Source of the DNA: Microcoleus sp. bin38.metabat.b11b12b14.051
GTDB taxonomy: Bacteria; Cyanobacteriota; Cyanobacteriia; Cyanobacteriales; Microcoleaceae
DNA: 64,000 nt
Direction: 5' to 3'
Assembly: GCF_013299165.1 (NCBI RefSeq)
Contig: NZ_JAAFKD010000001.1
Coordinates: 372,001 to 436,000 of the forward strand
Each line of letters begins with the position of its first letter. Position 1 is the stretch's first letter. Of the stretch, positions 17,097 through 25,393 are shown piece by piece. The notes beneath the pieces are model-generated. The model was not told the DNA's origin, searched no databases, and saw only the letters and a program-made list of their open reading frames with translations. The translations under genes were made by a program, and so were the position numbers.

Positions 17097-18212
17097 AGAG
17101 ATTGACGGAGTATTTAAGTCGGAGTTAGTATCGTTGTTAATATAACGAGCATAAGTTTGATGGCACAATTGCATCAATTTCTGAGGATAACCGCCACTTT
17201 CAGCAATTAAACCCGCAATTTCTTCCTCTGTAAAACAGACTGGTTCGGGAACAGGTGTTAACCAGTCAGCCTGGAGGCGACTTGCAATAAATTTGCGACA
17301 GATTTCATCATCCCATCGCTTCAGTGTTTCCTCAATACAAATTCCTTTGAAAGGAGAAGTCATATTTTGGTCTTGACTGTCAGGAAACAGCATATCGAGA
17401 GAGGTGCAGGCCGCCACAACTAGACGCAAAGGTGCGTTGCTTCCCTCTGCTAAACCCCGCAATTGCCCGCGTATTTGGTTAGTAAATCCATCCCAGGTCA
17501 TTTTTTCAACTTCATCTAAAAGCAACAGCAATCGGTGCGATTCTAAAGCTCGTTGCAGTAAAAATCCCTTGACTGTTTCGATACCTATAAAGCTGCACAA
17601 AGCACCGTAAAAATCATCTTCGTCGCAAATATTTTGCAAGTTGAGATAAATAGGTTGACGCTGAGGACGAAGTTGAGTTGGTGCTTGTTGGTAAATTGCT
17701 TGTAGCAGAGAACTTTTGCCGATCGCCCTTTCGCCCACTATCGCTACACTACTGCCACTATTCAGCGTCTCGAATACCCGCCGAATTTCCCGTTCTCTGC
17801 CAAATAAAAATCGCGGGTCGTCTATTTTACCATGCTGGGGAATAAAGGGATTATTGTAGTCGGAATTATCCACTGCGATCGAAGAAACCGGGTTTTTCAC
17901 CGAATCTGTGGACTGCAACGAAGTATTTTCGTGAAAAAACCCGGTTTCTGGGCCCCCATGCGTAGTTATATTGGGATTTCTAATGTCTTCCCAATCCAAT
18001 CCTAAAGCCCTGCAAATTGCCACAAAATACTGGTGCTTGACATTTTTTAGGTTGAAAAATTTATTAATTGTTTGTCTATCAATACCATCCGGCTTTTCGC
18101 CTTCCACCACAGCGTAACCCGCTAAGTCTTGGCGACTCCAGCTTTTATCTATGCGAGCTCTTTCTGCTTTTTCGATTCCAGCCTCTGATGCTTTGAGCGT
18201 TGATTGCGGCAT
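17094..18212 (-). CDS. HTH-AAA ATPase (STAND-like)
   Basis: A 372-residue protein from the ATG at 18212. An upstream ATG at 18365 would add 51 residues unlike the family and overlap the divergent promoter. The N-terminal ~85 residues resemble an XRE-like DNA-binding fold: WSRQDLAGYA, GIDRQTINKFF and FVAICRALGLDWEDI. The linker (~90-130) is encoded by an inserted palindromic repeat. The AAA domain has FLFGREREIRRVFE, Walker A GERAIGKSSLL (~159-169) and Walker B LLLLLDEVEKM (~225-235). It lies downstream of the divergent small membrane gene and 90 bp before the larger ATPase gene, so the two ATPases may be one transcript. Function unknown. Confidence 0.75.
   Translation of the reverse strand: MPQSTLKASEAGIEKAERARIDKSWSRQDLAGYAVVEGEKPDGIDRQTINKFFNLKNVKHQYFVAICRALGLDWEDIRNPNITTHGGPETGFFHENTSLQSTDSVKNPVSSIAVDNSDYNNPFIPQHGKIDDPRFLFGREREIRRVFETLNSGSSVAIVGERAIGKSSLLQAIYQQAPTQLRPQRQPIYLNLQNICDEDDFYGALCSFIGIETVKGFLLQRALESHRLLLLLDEVEKMTWDGFTNQIRGQLRGLAEGSNAPLRLVVAACTSLDMLFPDSQDQNMTSPFKGICIEETLKRWDDEICRKFIASRLQADWLTPVPEPVCFTEEEIAGLIAESGGYPQKLMQLCHQTYARYINNDTNSDLNTPSIS
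17887..17951. repeat. family A palindrome inserted inside the HTH-AAA gene
   Basis: Arms AGAAACCGGGTTTTTCAC and GTGAAAAAACCCGGTTTCT flank about 28 bases. The element is read in frame as the inter-domain linker (GPETGFFHENTSLQ). The same palindrome is intergenic at 11449-11482 and 19666-19733. Confidence 0.8.
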
Positions 18213-18367
18213 AGCCAAATTACAAATCTTTTCAGTATTATAAGCGATCGCCAACCAAACGCATCCCAAACACATACCAAACTCATAGTAACTGAAACCT
18301 ATACACAGGCTGAATTTCAAGCTTTGAGGTTTTAAGATTAAAACATATTCAATAAAAGGTAGCAATC

Positions 18368-18670
18368 ATGAAAACTAAATCCAATATCACACCCGCTAAA
18401 CGGAAATCTACTCAAATGACTCCTAAAAATACTCCTCCTCAAATTCCCCCAGCTTTCCAGCAAGTCTTCTTCAGCGTGATTTGTTTGACTTTACTTTCTG
18501 GAGGCGTGTGTGTATCGCTTGGTACTAAAGATAGTCTATCTCCCCAACAACTTCGGATTTTTGAGAGTTGCAATACTACTTGGAATATGGGTGTGGGTGC
18601 GATTTTTGGACTTTTGGGTAGTAAAGCTAGCGATTTATTTGGCCCGGATGATGATGAGGATAATGAGTAA
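18368..18670 (+). CDS. small two-helix membrane protein
   Basis: 100 residues. After a basic, proline-rich N-terminus of ~30 residues come a hydrophobic helix (VFFSVICLTLLSGGVCVSLG), a short polar loop with SPQQLRIFESC, and a second helix (MGVGAIFGLLGSKASDLFG). The tail is strongly acidic (DDDEDNE). The gene is divergent from the HTH-AAA gene, with a 155-bp intergenic region between the starts. I do not recognise a family function. Two-helix proteins beside STAND-like ATPases can be membrane effectors, but here that is only a guess. Confidence 0.6.
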   Translation: MKTKSNITPAKRKSTQMTPKNTPPQIPPAFQQVFFSVICLTLLSGGVCVSLGTKDSLSPQQLRIFESCNTTWNMGVGAIFGLLGSKASDLFGPDDDEDNE

Positions 18671-18815
18671 TCTGTAATCATTTATTTGCCGAAGGCATCG
18701 CCCTTCGGCAAAAAGTGCGTGTAGCCAGCCGCAGACATCGCCCTTTCAAACAACCCGAATCGGCCTAAAATAACTGACGTGCTACACTCAGAGTATCGTC
18801 AAAGTTACAAACAGA

Positions 18816-19013
18816 ATGCAAACCATTACCATCACCATTCCCGACGAACGTCTTCTCAAGCTACAGGAAACAGCTTCTAGTCTGGGTATCTCACTAGAAG
18901 CATTACTACTCATGAGCGCCGAAAGCTTGCTCGCAACACCAGAAATAGCCTTTGAAAACTCTATGGAATACGTCCTCAAAAAGAATGCTGAACTCTACCA
19001 AAAACTGGCATAA
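18816..19013 (+). CDS. antitoxin of Doc-type pair
   Basis: 65 residues: MQTITITIPDERLLKLQETA, then SSLGISLEALLLMSAESLL. The pattern is a ribbon-helix-helix DNA-binding N-terminus followed by a short helical tail (FENSMEYVLKKNAELYQKLA) that would neutralise the toxin, as Phd-type antitoxins neutralise Doc. The stop overlaps the toxin start (TAATG). It probably autoregulates the operon. The ATG lies 25 bp after a TATCGTCAAAG stretch; no clear ribosome site was found. Confidence 0.85.
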   Translation: MQTITITIPDERLLKLQETASSLGISLEALLLMSAESLLATPEIAFENSMEYVLKKNAELYQKLA

Positions 19014-19402
19014 TGCGCTATCTAACTTTAACTGAAGTCTTAGAACTTTATCGCCGCATTATCGAGCAGTCTGGCGGAGTATCTGGTATCGCCAATTTAG
19101 GAGCATTAGAGTCAGCTTTAGCTCAGCCGCGCATGACCTTTGGCGGGGAGGAACTTTACCCAACTATCGTAGAAAAAGCTTCCGCTATTGGCTTTGCTTT
19201 AATTAAAAATCATCCCTTCTTGGATGGTAACAAACGCATCGGCCACGCAGCAATGGAAGTCTTTTTAGTTTTGAACGGATTTGAAATTTCTGCACCTGTG
19301 GATGAGCAAGAACAAATTATTTTACAAGTCGCATCAAGTGCGATCGCCCGCGATGACTTTACTGAGTGGTTGCGCTCTCATATTGTCGATCGCTCGATTT
19401 AA
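19013..19402 (+). CDS. doc: Doc-family Fic toxin (death-on-curing)
   Basis: 129 residues, the normal Doc length. The Fic/Doc catalytic motif HPFLDGNKRIGHAAMEVFL (H-x-F-x-D/A-x-N-K-R) is at residues ~66-84. The opening YLTLTEVLELYRRIIEQSGG and the segment LGALESALAQPRMTFGGEEL are typical of the family. Doc phosphorylates elongation factor Tu and halts translation. It is translated together with the overlapping antitoxin gene. All expected catalytic residues are present, so it looks functional. Confidence 0.93.
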   Translation: MRYLTLTEVLELYRRIIEQSGGVSGIANLGALESALAQPRMTFGGEELYPTIVEKASAIGFALIKNHPFLDGNKRIGHAAMEVFLVLNGFEISAPVDEQEQIILQVASSAIARDDFTEWLRSHIVDRSI

Positions 19403-19410
19403 TACCAATT

Positions 19411-19603
19411 TTAAACAATTTGGCGATAATCATCTGCTCCTGGTGCATACAATTCTTGTTCAAACTTTTCGATTAATGCAATCACTAACTCATATATCTC
19501 ATCTTCTTCAGGAGTGCGATCGCGTCGGTGCATTAACTATTCCACAACAGCCAGAGCCTTTTCATTATCCGCTTCAATTATGCCCTTAATTATAACGGGC
19601 TGC
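19411..19603 (-). pseudogene. decayed HigA-like antitoxin fragment
   Basis: On the minus strand one frame reads IIKGIIEADNEKALAVVE, then a TAG, then LMHRRDRTPEEDEIYELVIA, then LIEKFEQELYAPGADDYRQI and a stop. The order (ENEKAL..VVE-x-LMHR-x-x-RTPEE..YELLVxLIEKFE) is that of the N-terminal part of cyanobacterial HigA-type antitoxins. The in-frame TAG replaces the usual Glu, and the C-terminal HTH half is missing. It lies directly after the doc gene on the opposite strand. I infer a relic of a second toxin-antitoxin locus. Confidence 0.6.
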
Positions 19604-19665
19604 CTCGCTCACAAAGCCGATCGCACATAATCGCACAAATTCCCGATCGCACTTCCACACCAAAG

Positions 19666-19733
19666 AAACCGGGTTTTTACCAATTCTACGGGCTGGAACC
19701 TGTGGATTTTCGTGAAAAACCCGGTTTCTGGCC
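19666..19733. repeat. family A palindrome (AGAAACCGGGTTTTT)
   Basis: AGAAACCGGGTTTTTACC lies at the left and GAAAAACCCGGTTTCTGG at the right, about 30 bases apart. It is the same element as the one inserted in the HTH-AAA gene (17887). It lies between the HigA relic and the 3' end of lepA and may serve as lepA's transcription stop. Confidence 0.7.
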
Positions 19734-19788
19734 ACCCGTACATCCAATATTGGGACGATCGCACTTGCGATCGGCCCCAACACACAAA

Positions 19789-21603
19789 TTACGAATCGCG
19801 ATCGAGCTTCAGCACAGCCATAAAAGCCTCCTGCGGCACATCCACAGTACCCACAGACTTCATCCGCTTCTTACCCTTCGCCTGCTTTTGTAGTAACTTC
19901 TTCTTCCGCGAAATATCGCCGCCGTAACACTTCGCCAACACATCCTTCCGCAAAGCCGGAATATGTTCCGAAGCAATCACCTTAGCGCCAATAGTCGCTT
20001 GAATCGGCACCTTAAACTGGTGGCGAGGAATCAATTCCTTCAGTTTCTCCGTCAAGCCACGGCCCACATTGTAAGCCTTATCCCGGTGCACGATCATCGC
20101 CAAAGCATCAACCGGATCGCCATTAATTAAAATGTCCAATTTCACCAACGGATTTTCGCGATAACCGATGATGTGATACTCCATACTCGCATAACCGCGC
20201 GATCGCGATTTCATCTGATCGAAAAAGTCCGTCACCACCTCCGCCAAAGGTAACTCATAAACCAGCGTAGTCCGCCCCTGACTCAGATATTTCATATCCA
20301 CAAAAATGCCCCGCCGAGTTTGAGATAACTCCATCAGCGCGCCGACATAGGTTTCCGGCGATAGCATTTCTACCCGCACATAAGGTTCCTCAATCTTCTC
20401 GCGATACTGAGGATCGGGTAAGTGGCTCGGATTGTCAATTGTTAACACTTCTCCCTTAATTGTTGTGACTTGATAAACCACAGAAGGAGCCGTAACAATC
20501 AAATCCAAATTGTATTCTCTTTCCAATCTTTCCTGCACAATTTCCATGTGCAGCAAACCCAAGAAACCGCAGCGGAAACCAAATCCCATCGCACTAGAAG
20601 TTTCCGGTTCATAGGAAAGCGCCGCATCGTTAAGTTCCAGTTTTTCCAAAGCTTCCCGCAAGTCTGGAAACTGGTCAGCATCGATCGGGAATAAGCCACA
20701 AAAAACCATCGGCTTAGCCTCCGTATAACCAGGCCAAGGCTCCGGTGCAGGCTTTTTGACCAAAGTAATCGTATCGCCAACGCGAGCATCAGCTACCGCC
20801 TTAATTGCCGCGCCCAGATAACCAACTTCCCCCGCGTGCAATTCATCTACTTGTACTTGTGTCGGTGACAGGATGCCCAATTCATCAATGACATATTCCT
20901 TCCCCGAAACCATCAACAACACGCGATCGCCCTTTTTCACACTTCCGTCCATCACCCGGAAATACACAATTACCCCGCGATAAGCATCGTAATAACTATC
21001 AAAAATTAGCGCCCGCAGCGGTTTCTCCACAGTATCCTGCGGCGGCGGCACGAATTCTACGATCGCCTCCAAAATCTCATCAATACCAATTCCTTCCTTA
21101 GCAGAAGCCTCGATCGCCCCGCTACAGTCGAGACCGATAATTTCTTCAATTTCCCCTTTTACCCGTTCCGGTTCCGCCCCCGGTAGGTCAATTTTATTTA
21201 AAACCGGAATAATTTCCAAATTGTTTCCCAAGGCAAGGTAGACATTTGCCAAGGTTTGTGCTTCCACGCCTTGAGAAGCGTCTACCACCAGCAGCGCACC
21301 TTCGCAAGCAGCGAGCGATCGCGAAACCTCGTAAGAGAAGTCCACGTGTCCGGGAGTGTCGATCAGATTCAGCACGTAGTCCTGACCGTCCTTGGCAGTG
21401 TAATTCATCCGAGCCGCTTGCAGCTTGATCGTAATGCCACGTTCGCGTTCGAGATCCATGTTGTCTAAAAACTGCTCCTTCATTTCCCGTGCCTTCACAG
21501 TCCCAGTCGCCTGCAACAGGCGATCGGCCAAAGTGGATTTTCCGTGGTCGATGTGAGCAATAATCGAAAAATTACGAATGCGAGATACAGGAACGCTTGT
21601 CAT
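19789..21603 (-). CDS. lepA: elongation factor 4 (LepA), back-translocating GTPase
   Basis: 604 residues, the usual length. G1 is [14 protein letters not shown], switch II is [16 protein letters not shown] and G4 is [13 protein letters not shown]. Domain II is followed by the LepA-specific C-terminal domain ending [20 protein letters not shown]. LepA binds the ribosome and remodels stalled or mis-translocated complexes under ionic or membrane stress. The gene is monocistronic here. Its start at 21603 has a divergent promoter about 100 bp upstream. Confidence 0.97.
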   Translation of the reverse strand: MTSVPVSRIRNFSIIAHIDHGKSTLADRLLQATGTVKAREMKEQFLDNMDLERERGITIKLQAARMNYTAKDGQDYVLNLIDTPGHVDFSYEVSRSLAACEGALLVVDASQGVEAQTLANVYLALGNNLEIIPVLNKIDLPGAEPERVKGEIEEIIGLDCSGAIEASAKEGIGIDEILEAIVEFVPPPQDTVEKPLRALIFDSYYDAYRGVIVYFRVMDGSVKKGDRVLLMVSGKEYVIDELGILSPTQVQVDELHAGEVGYLGAAIKAVADARVGDTITLVKKPAPEPWPGYTEAKPMVFCGLFPIDADQFPDLREALEKLELNDAALSYEPETSSAMGFGFRCGFLGLLHMEIVQERLEREYNLDLIVTAPSVVYQVTTIKGEVLTIDNPSHLPDPQYREKIEEPYVRVEMLSPETYVGALMELSQTRRGIFVDMKYLSQGRTTLVYELPLAEVVTDFFDQMKSRSRGYASMEYHIIGYRENPLVKLDILINGDPVDALAMIVHRDKAYNVGRGLTEKLKELIPRHQFKVPIQATIGAKVIASEHIPALRKDVLAKCYGGDISRKKKLLQKQAKGKKRMKSVGTVDVPQEAFMAVLKLDRDS

Positions 21604-21708
21604 AAAAACCTATTGGCAAAAGATTGACTTTTGTCGTATTATAAAACTTCATTCAATCTACAGTCATTTATAGACTTAAATAGAATTTAATTTTTTATCT
21701 ACTTTGGG

Positions 21709-21738
21709 TTGACAAAGCCATTGTATTTATGCTATATT
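21709..21738 (+). promoter_or_regulatory. strong sigma70-type promoter divergent from lepA
   Basis: TTGACA at 21709-21714, an 18-base spacer ending in TGC, then TATATT at 21733-21738, make a near-consensus -35 and extended -10. The next plus-strand gene starts only at 22405, leaving about 650 bases of transcript with no convincing ORF. Confidence 0.55.
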
Positions 21739-21880
21739 TCTAGGCAACTATAGCTTAGACGCCCTGCTCAGAAAAACTTTTGTCTCTGTTATTTTACAGA
21801 AAACTCTGGAACAGTTGAGAAAAAGCCGATCGGCAGCATCGCTTCTCAAACTTCCAGCCCAGTCCGTCGATTTTCCATTT

Positions 21881-22042
21881 TTCGATTGGAGATTTGAGAC
21901 TTCGGCGTCAAACTTCAGCGAGCGCGAGCCTCGCCTCGATTCGGAAGACAAAACAAGGATTTTAGATTTACTGCACAACTTTAGATTGGAGATTTGAGAC
22001 TTCGGCGTTAGACTTCAGCGAGCGCGAGCGTCGAGTCCCAAG
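21881..22042. repeat. direct repeat with HIP-like palindromes upstream of the RHH gene
   Basis: Two copies of GATTGGAGATTTGAGACTTC followed by GGCGT-A-ACTTCAGCGAGCGCGAG occur near 21885 and 21982, with 3 mismatches in about 48 bases. Both are followed by a CTCG/CGTCGAG tail. The remaining sequence from 21739 to 22404 shows no gene. Confidence 0.65.
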
Positions 22043-22352
22043 AGAGGAGAACGATTGTAGAGATACTGCACAACAGATAAATCTGGGAGTTCGAGCAGAA
22101 GTCTAAAATTTGGGGCCGATGGTGACGATTGTCGGGCGGTTGTATCCATTTTTGGGAGCGAGTTGCTCTACAGAGGCCCATAGCAAACTGAAAAATATTG
22201 GTGACGAGTTGGTTGGTAGCGCTTGACAAGCAACACATAATTTGGTCAAATGACGGAAGCGGGACGGTAAGCGTGTAAACAAGTATAGGTTTTCATCCGC
22301 TGTGCATCTCTACTAGAGGTACTCAATCACTTCCTTCAAAACAAAAAGGCGT

Positions 22353-22374
22353 AAATTCCTAGAAGGAATTGAAA
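22353..22374 (+). other. solitary CRISPR-repeat-like hairpin
   Basis: AATTCCTAGAAGGAATTGAAAC is a 6-bp stem with a 5-base loop, followed by the GAAAC end typical of the 3' handle of cyanobacterial CRISPR repeats. Only a single copy exists and there is no array or cas gene in the window. It may be chance or an orphan repeat. Confidence 0.3.
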
Positions 22375-22404
22375 CTTAAGAATTAAAACTAGGATTTTTT
22401 AACT

Positions 22405-22632
22405 ATGAGCGAGTCAAGCATACCATCTCACAGTTCTTCAGAAAAAGTCGAACTATCTATCCATATAGATTCTGAGCTGCTAGACCAAATTAAGCACTTG
22501 ACAAATGACCCCAGTAAAGTGATTGAAACAGCCATCAAGCAGTGGCTCAGAGGCGATCGCCGCGAAGACGATCAAGCTATGAGTTTGCGCCGCAACCCGC
22601 CAGTCCCGCCCCGGGGCGAGTGGAACGACTGA
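22405..22632 (+). CDS. ribbon-helix-helix protein, CcdA-like orphan
   Basis: 75 residues. The core VELSIHIDSELLDQIKHLTN then DPSKVIETAIKQWLRG is a ribbon-helix-helix DNA-binding fold. The C-terminus NPPVPPRGEWND looks strongly constrained and, from memory, is shared by cyanobacterial homologues. The architecture resembles CcdA-type antitoxins, but no toxin gene follows. Downstream is a GC-rich structured region instead. It may be a stand-alone regulator. The ATG is preceded by an A/T-rich leader without a clear ribosome site. Confidence 0.75.
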   Translation: MSESSIPSHSSSEKVELSIHIDSELLDQIKHLTNDPSKVIETAIKQWLRGDRREDDQAMSLRRNPPVPPRGEWND

Positions 22633-22795
22633 GGCTTTCGTCGCTGCTTGGGTGGCGCGCGAGTTCCGGGTGGGGCGGCGAAAGCCACAGGTTGTTCGGA
22701 GTTCCCTGAGCTATCTCCGAACCTCGAAACTCTTTAAGGTGGGGGCAAAAATGCGCCCGCCAGCTCCCGACTCGAGTTGTTCGCAGTCTCAAATA
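22633..22795. ncRNA. candidate structured RNA, GC-rich
   Basis: Directly after the RHH gene the base composition turns GC-rich for about 160 bases and stem arms are evident. GGCTTTCGTCGC (22633) pairs with GCGGCGAAAGCC (~22674). TTCGGAG pairs with CTCCGAA around the loop TTCCCTGAGCTAT. GGGGGCA pairs with TGCGCCC near 22742-22757. No reading frame is convincing. It could be a 3'-UTR structure of the RHH gene or an independent small RNA. A 6S-like CCTGAGC loop motif is present, but identity is unproven. Confidence 0.35.
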
Positions 22796-23259
22796 GGGAC
22801 ATAATCTTCAAAGTCGATCGTTAATCTGTTTGTTTAGGCTACTAATTCCTAAATCATAATTTTGATAGGTTAATGCCCCAAAATGGTAAAGAAAAAATGT
22901 TTGGAATTTTGAGTTGAAGGGTGAATTTAATAATTAATAAATTTAGAGTTCATCCCTAACTAAAAACCCAATCTGGGCAGCATCAAATAGTTGGGAAATA
23001 TGAGTAGAGTTGAGTAAATAATATAGTTTTCGTTGGTATCGGAATCAGATTTTTCGGGGTGCACTACGAGCGGAACCATCGCCAGCAGCGTATAGTTCCG
23101 CAGTTACCGGATTTGATTGGATAGATTAAATATCGGTAATTTCTTAGTTGATTAATAACTCACAACTTAACGATCGAAGCCCAAAACAATTTTGAGTATT
23201 GGTTTTTGCATTAAAAACTCAATAGTCAAAAATCCGAACTACTTTTATCCCCAACTCTG
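22796..23259. other. intergenic leader of the histidine kinase, nothing recognised
   Basis: About 460 A/T-rich bases. No gene, tRNA or convincing promoter is seen. One GC-rich island (GTGCACTACGAGCGGAACCA, near 23058) stands out but forms no clear structure. Confidence 0.5.
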
Positions 23260-25158
23260 ATGGACCATAACACAGATTTTCGGCGGCGATCGAGCCTCGC
23301 CTCTACAGCCTTTTTTCAAGAGTTAGGGGCAGAATTAGTATTTACCCAAGACGCAAAGGGTAGATATCTATCTTTTTACTGGCAAAAAGCCGAGCAGTAC
23401 AACCTCACAGCAGTAGAAATTGTCGATCGCCCCCTGAGCGAAACTCTGCAACCCATCGCCCCTGAGCCTTATCTCGAGATTTTGCGTAGAGCGATCGAAA
23501 CCCTCGTACCGGAACGGTTCAGCTATCAATTTTGGCGCGCCGGACAATATTTTCTGTTCGATTTGACAGTCACTCCGGCGATCGAGTCAAACGGCCGAGC
23601 CACCAAAGTCTTGGTGATGGGAAGGCTGCTGTCTGACAAACCCCCAGAATACTCGCCAGATTCCCCTGAATTCATACCTTACCCTGCTTTAGCATCCCCG
23701 TCGGACGCCCGCCAACAAATGCTGTATCCAGCCAGCCGCATCGGTCGAGCGCTCCCTCCGTACTCGGAAATAGATCGCAAAATCATCTCCCAAATCGCTC
23801 ACAACCTGCACAGAACCCTCGACCTAGACACAATTTGGCAGCAAACAGTTAACAGTTTGGGTCAAGTATTGAACGCCAGCCGCTGCATCATCTGTTCCTA
23901 CAAAAAAGACAGCGAAAACCTCAAATCCTCCCCGTCGTTGGCCTCAGAAAACCCGCCAAATTTGTCAACCCCAGCAGCCGAATTTCCACACTCAATTGCT
24001 AGCGATACGTCGCCTCCCCTGTCATCGGCTCAAATCGAAAATCTCCAATCGAAAACTTTTAAAGTAGTAGCCGAGTACCGCCAAGAACCTTACTCTTCCA
24101 TGCTCGGATTAGAACTGCGCGCAGCCGAACAGCCAGGGTGGATTCAAACCTTAGCCACCTTAAAACCCGTAGCAGTCGATTACGCCTCCCCCGTCACGGA
24201 TCTCTTCCAACGCCATTCCGTGCTCGTAGCAGCTACTTCCTACGAAGACCAACCCAATGCCTTGATCTGTTTGCACCGCTGCGGCACTTCCCCTGCATGG
24301 AGTCCTGTCGAACTCGAATTCGCCCGCGAGTTAGTCGCTCAAGTCGGCAGCGCGATCGCCCACGCTACACTTTACCAAGAACTAGAAGAGGCCCGCGCCG
24401 AAGCCGTAGCTCTTTCCCAGCTTAAAAGTCAATTTCTTGCCAATACTTCCCACGAACTCCGCACCCCCCTCAACGGCATCCTCGGCTTCCTGAAACTGGT
24501 TGTAGACGGCATGGCCGATGACCCCGAAGAAGCGCGCCAATTTATCCAAGAAGCTTATAAATCGGCAATACACTTGTTCAACGTGATTAACGATATTTTG
24601 GATATCGCTAAAATTGAAGCTGGCAAAATGCAGTTAGACTTAGCACCAGTCAAACTCAGCGAACTGTTGCAGCAAGTAGAGAATTTTACCCAAGTTCAAG
24701 CGCAGCAAAAGCAACTGCAATTTCAGATCCAAAAACCCGCCCCCGAAAACGAAATTATTTTGTACGGCAACTACCAACGCCTGTTGCAGGTAATGTTGAA
24801 CCTGACCGGCAATGCCATTAAATTTACCCAAGAAGGGGGCATTCGCATCAGTGCCGAGGCGATCGAGAAAAAAGTGACATTTCGCGATCGCGAGTTCCCC
24901 GGAATCGTGAAAATCCGAGTCGCCGATACAGGAATTGGCGTTTCTCTCGACAAGCAAGACAAATTATTTGAGTCATTTTTTCAGGTAGACGGCGCTCGTA
25001 CCAGGCAATACGGCGGCACCGGTTTGGGATTGGCTATTTCTCAAAAACTCGTAGAAGCAATGGGCGGTACGGTAAATTTTTACAGCATGGGTGAAGGACT
25101 CGGCTCAACTGTTACTTTTACTGTACCGCTGTATCAAAAACCACTCTTTAAAAAATAA
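23260..25158 (+). CDS. PAS-GAF sensor histidine kinase
   Basis: 632 residues, soluble. A PAS-like domain spans residues ~10-125 (GAELVFTQDAKGRYLSFYWQ). A GAF domain spans ~175-385; its first part IGRALPPYSEIDRKIISQIA precedes NASRCIIC, and it contains the cyanobacterial-type YRQEPYSSMLGLEL pattern. HisKA has the phospho-acceptor His398 in NTSHELRTPLNGILGFLKL. HATPase_c has the N box LTGNAIKFTQ, the G1 box ADTGIGV and the G2 box GGTGLGLAIS. There is no receiver domain, so it should phosphorylate a separate regulator. A truncated paralogue lies at 28566 beyond the intron. GAF Cys ligands for a bilin cannot be confirmed. Confidence 0.93.
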   Translation: MDHNTDFRRRSSLASTAFFQELGAELVFTQDAKGRYLSFYWQKAEQYNLTAVEIVDRPLSETLQPIAPEPYLEILRRAIETLVPERFSYQFWRAGQYFLFDLTVTPAIESNGRATKVLVMGRLLSDKPPEYSPDSPEFIPYPALASPSDARQQMLYPASRIGRALPPYSEIDRKIISQIAHNLHRTLDLDTIWQQTVNSLGQVLNASRCIICSYKKDSENLKSSPSLASENPPNLSTPAAEFPHSIASDTSPPLSSAQIENLQSKTFKVVAEYRQEPYSSMLGLELRAAEQPGWIQTLATLKPVAVDYASPVTDLFQRHSVLVAATSYEDQPNALICLHRCGTSPAWSPVELEFARELVAQVGSAIAHATLYQELEEARAEAVALSQLKSQFLANTSHELRTPLNGILGFLKLVVDGMADDPEEARQFIQEAYKSAIHLFNVINDILDIAKIEAGKMQLDLAPVKLSELLQQVENFTQVQAQQKQLQFQIQKPAPENEIILYGNYQRLLQVMLNLTGNAIKFTQEGGIRISAEAIEKKVTFRDREFPGIVKIRVADTGIGVSLDKQDKLFESFFQVDGARTRQYGGTGLGLAISQKLVEAMGGTVNFYSMGEGLGSTVTFTVPLYQKPLFKK

Positions 25159-25393
25159 ACTGCGCTAATTGGTAATTGGTAATTGGTCATCCGGACGTTG
25201 CAGCAATCAGGAATCTGGAATGACTAACAACCACAAACCCAGCCACAATACCGCATCAGGAAAAAAATAGCTATAGGGCAATACGGTTCACTTAAAATTA
25301 TCCTTGGAGATGAACGCTATACATGAATGCGATCTGCGATCAAAGCCATCTCCTTGTCAATTTTTCTATTGTTTTCCCTGTTGTCATCTCCTA

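Noticed and set aside
22745-22780. tmRNA 3' end (CCCGCCAGCTCC similarity)
   Set aside because: No GTTC T-loop, no acceptor CCA, no tag-peptide frame upstream.
25329-25393. Start of a transposase gene
   Set aside because: The frame gives only 23 residues before a stop and the element is too short; it is better explained as part of a MITE.
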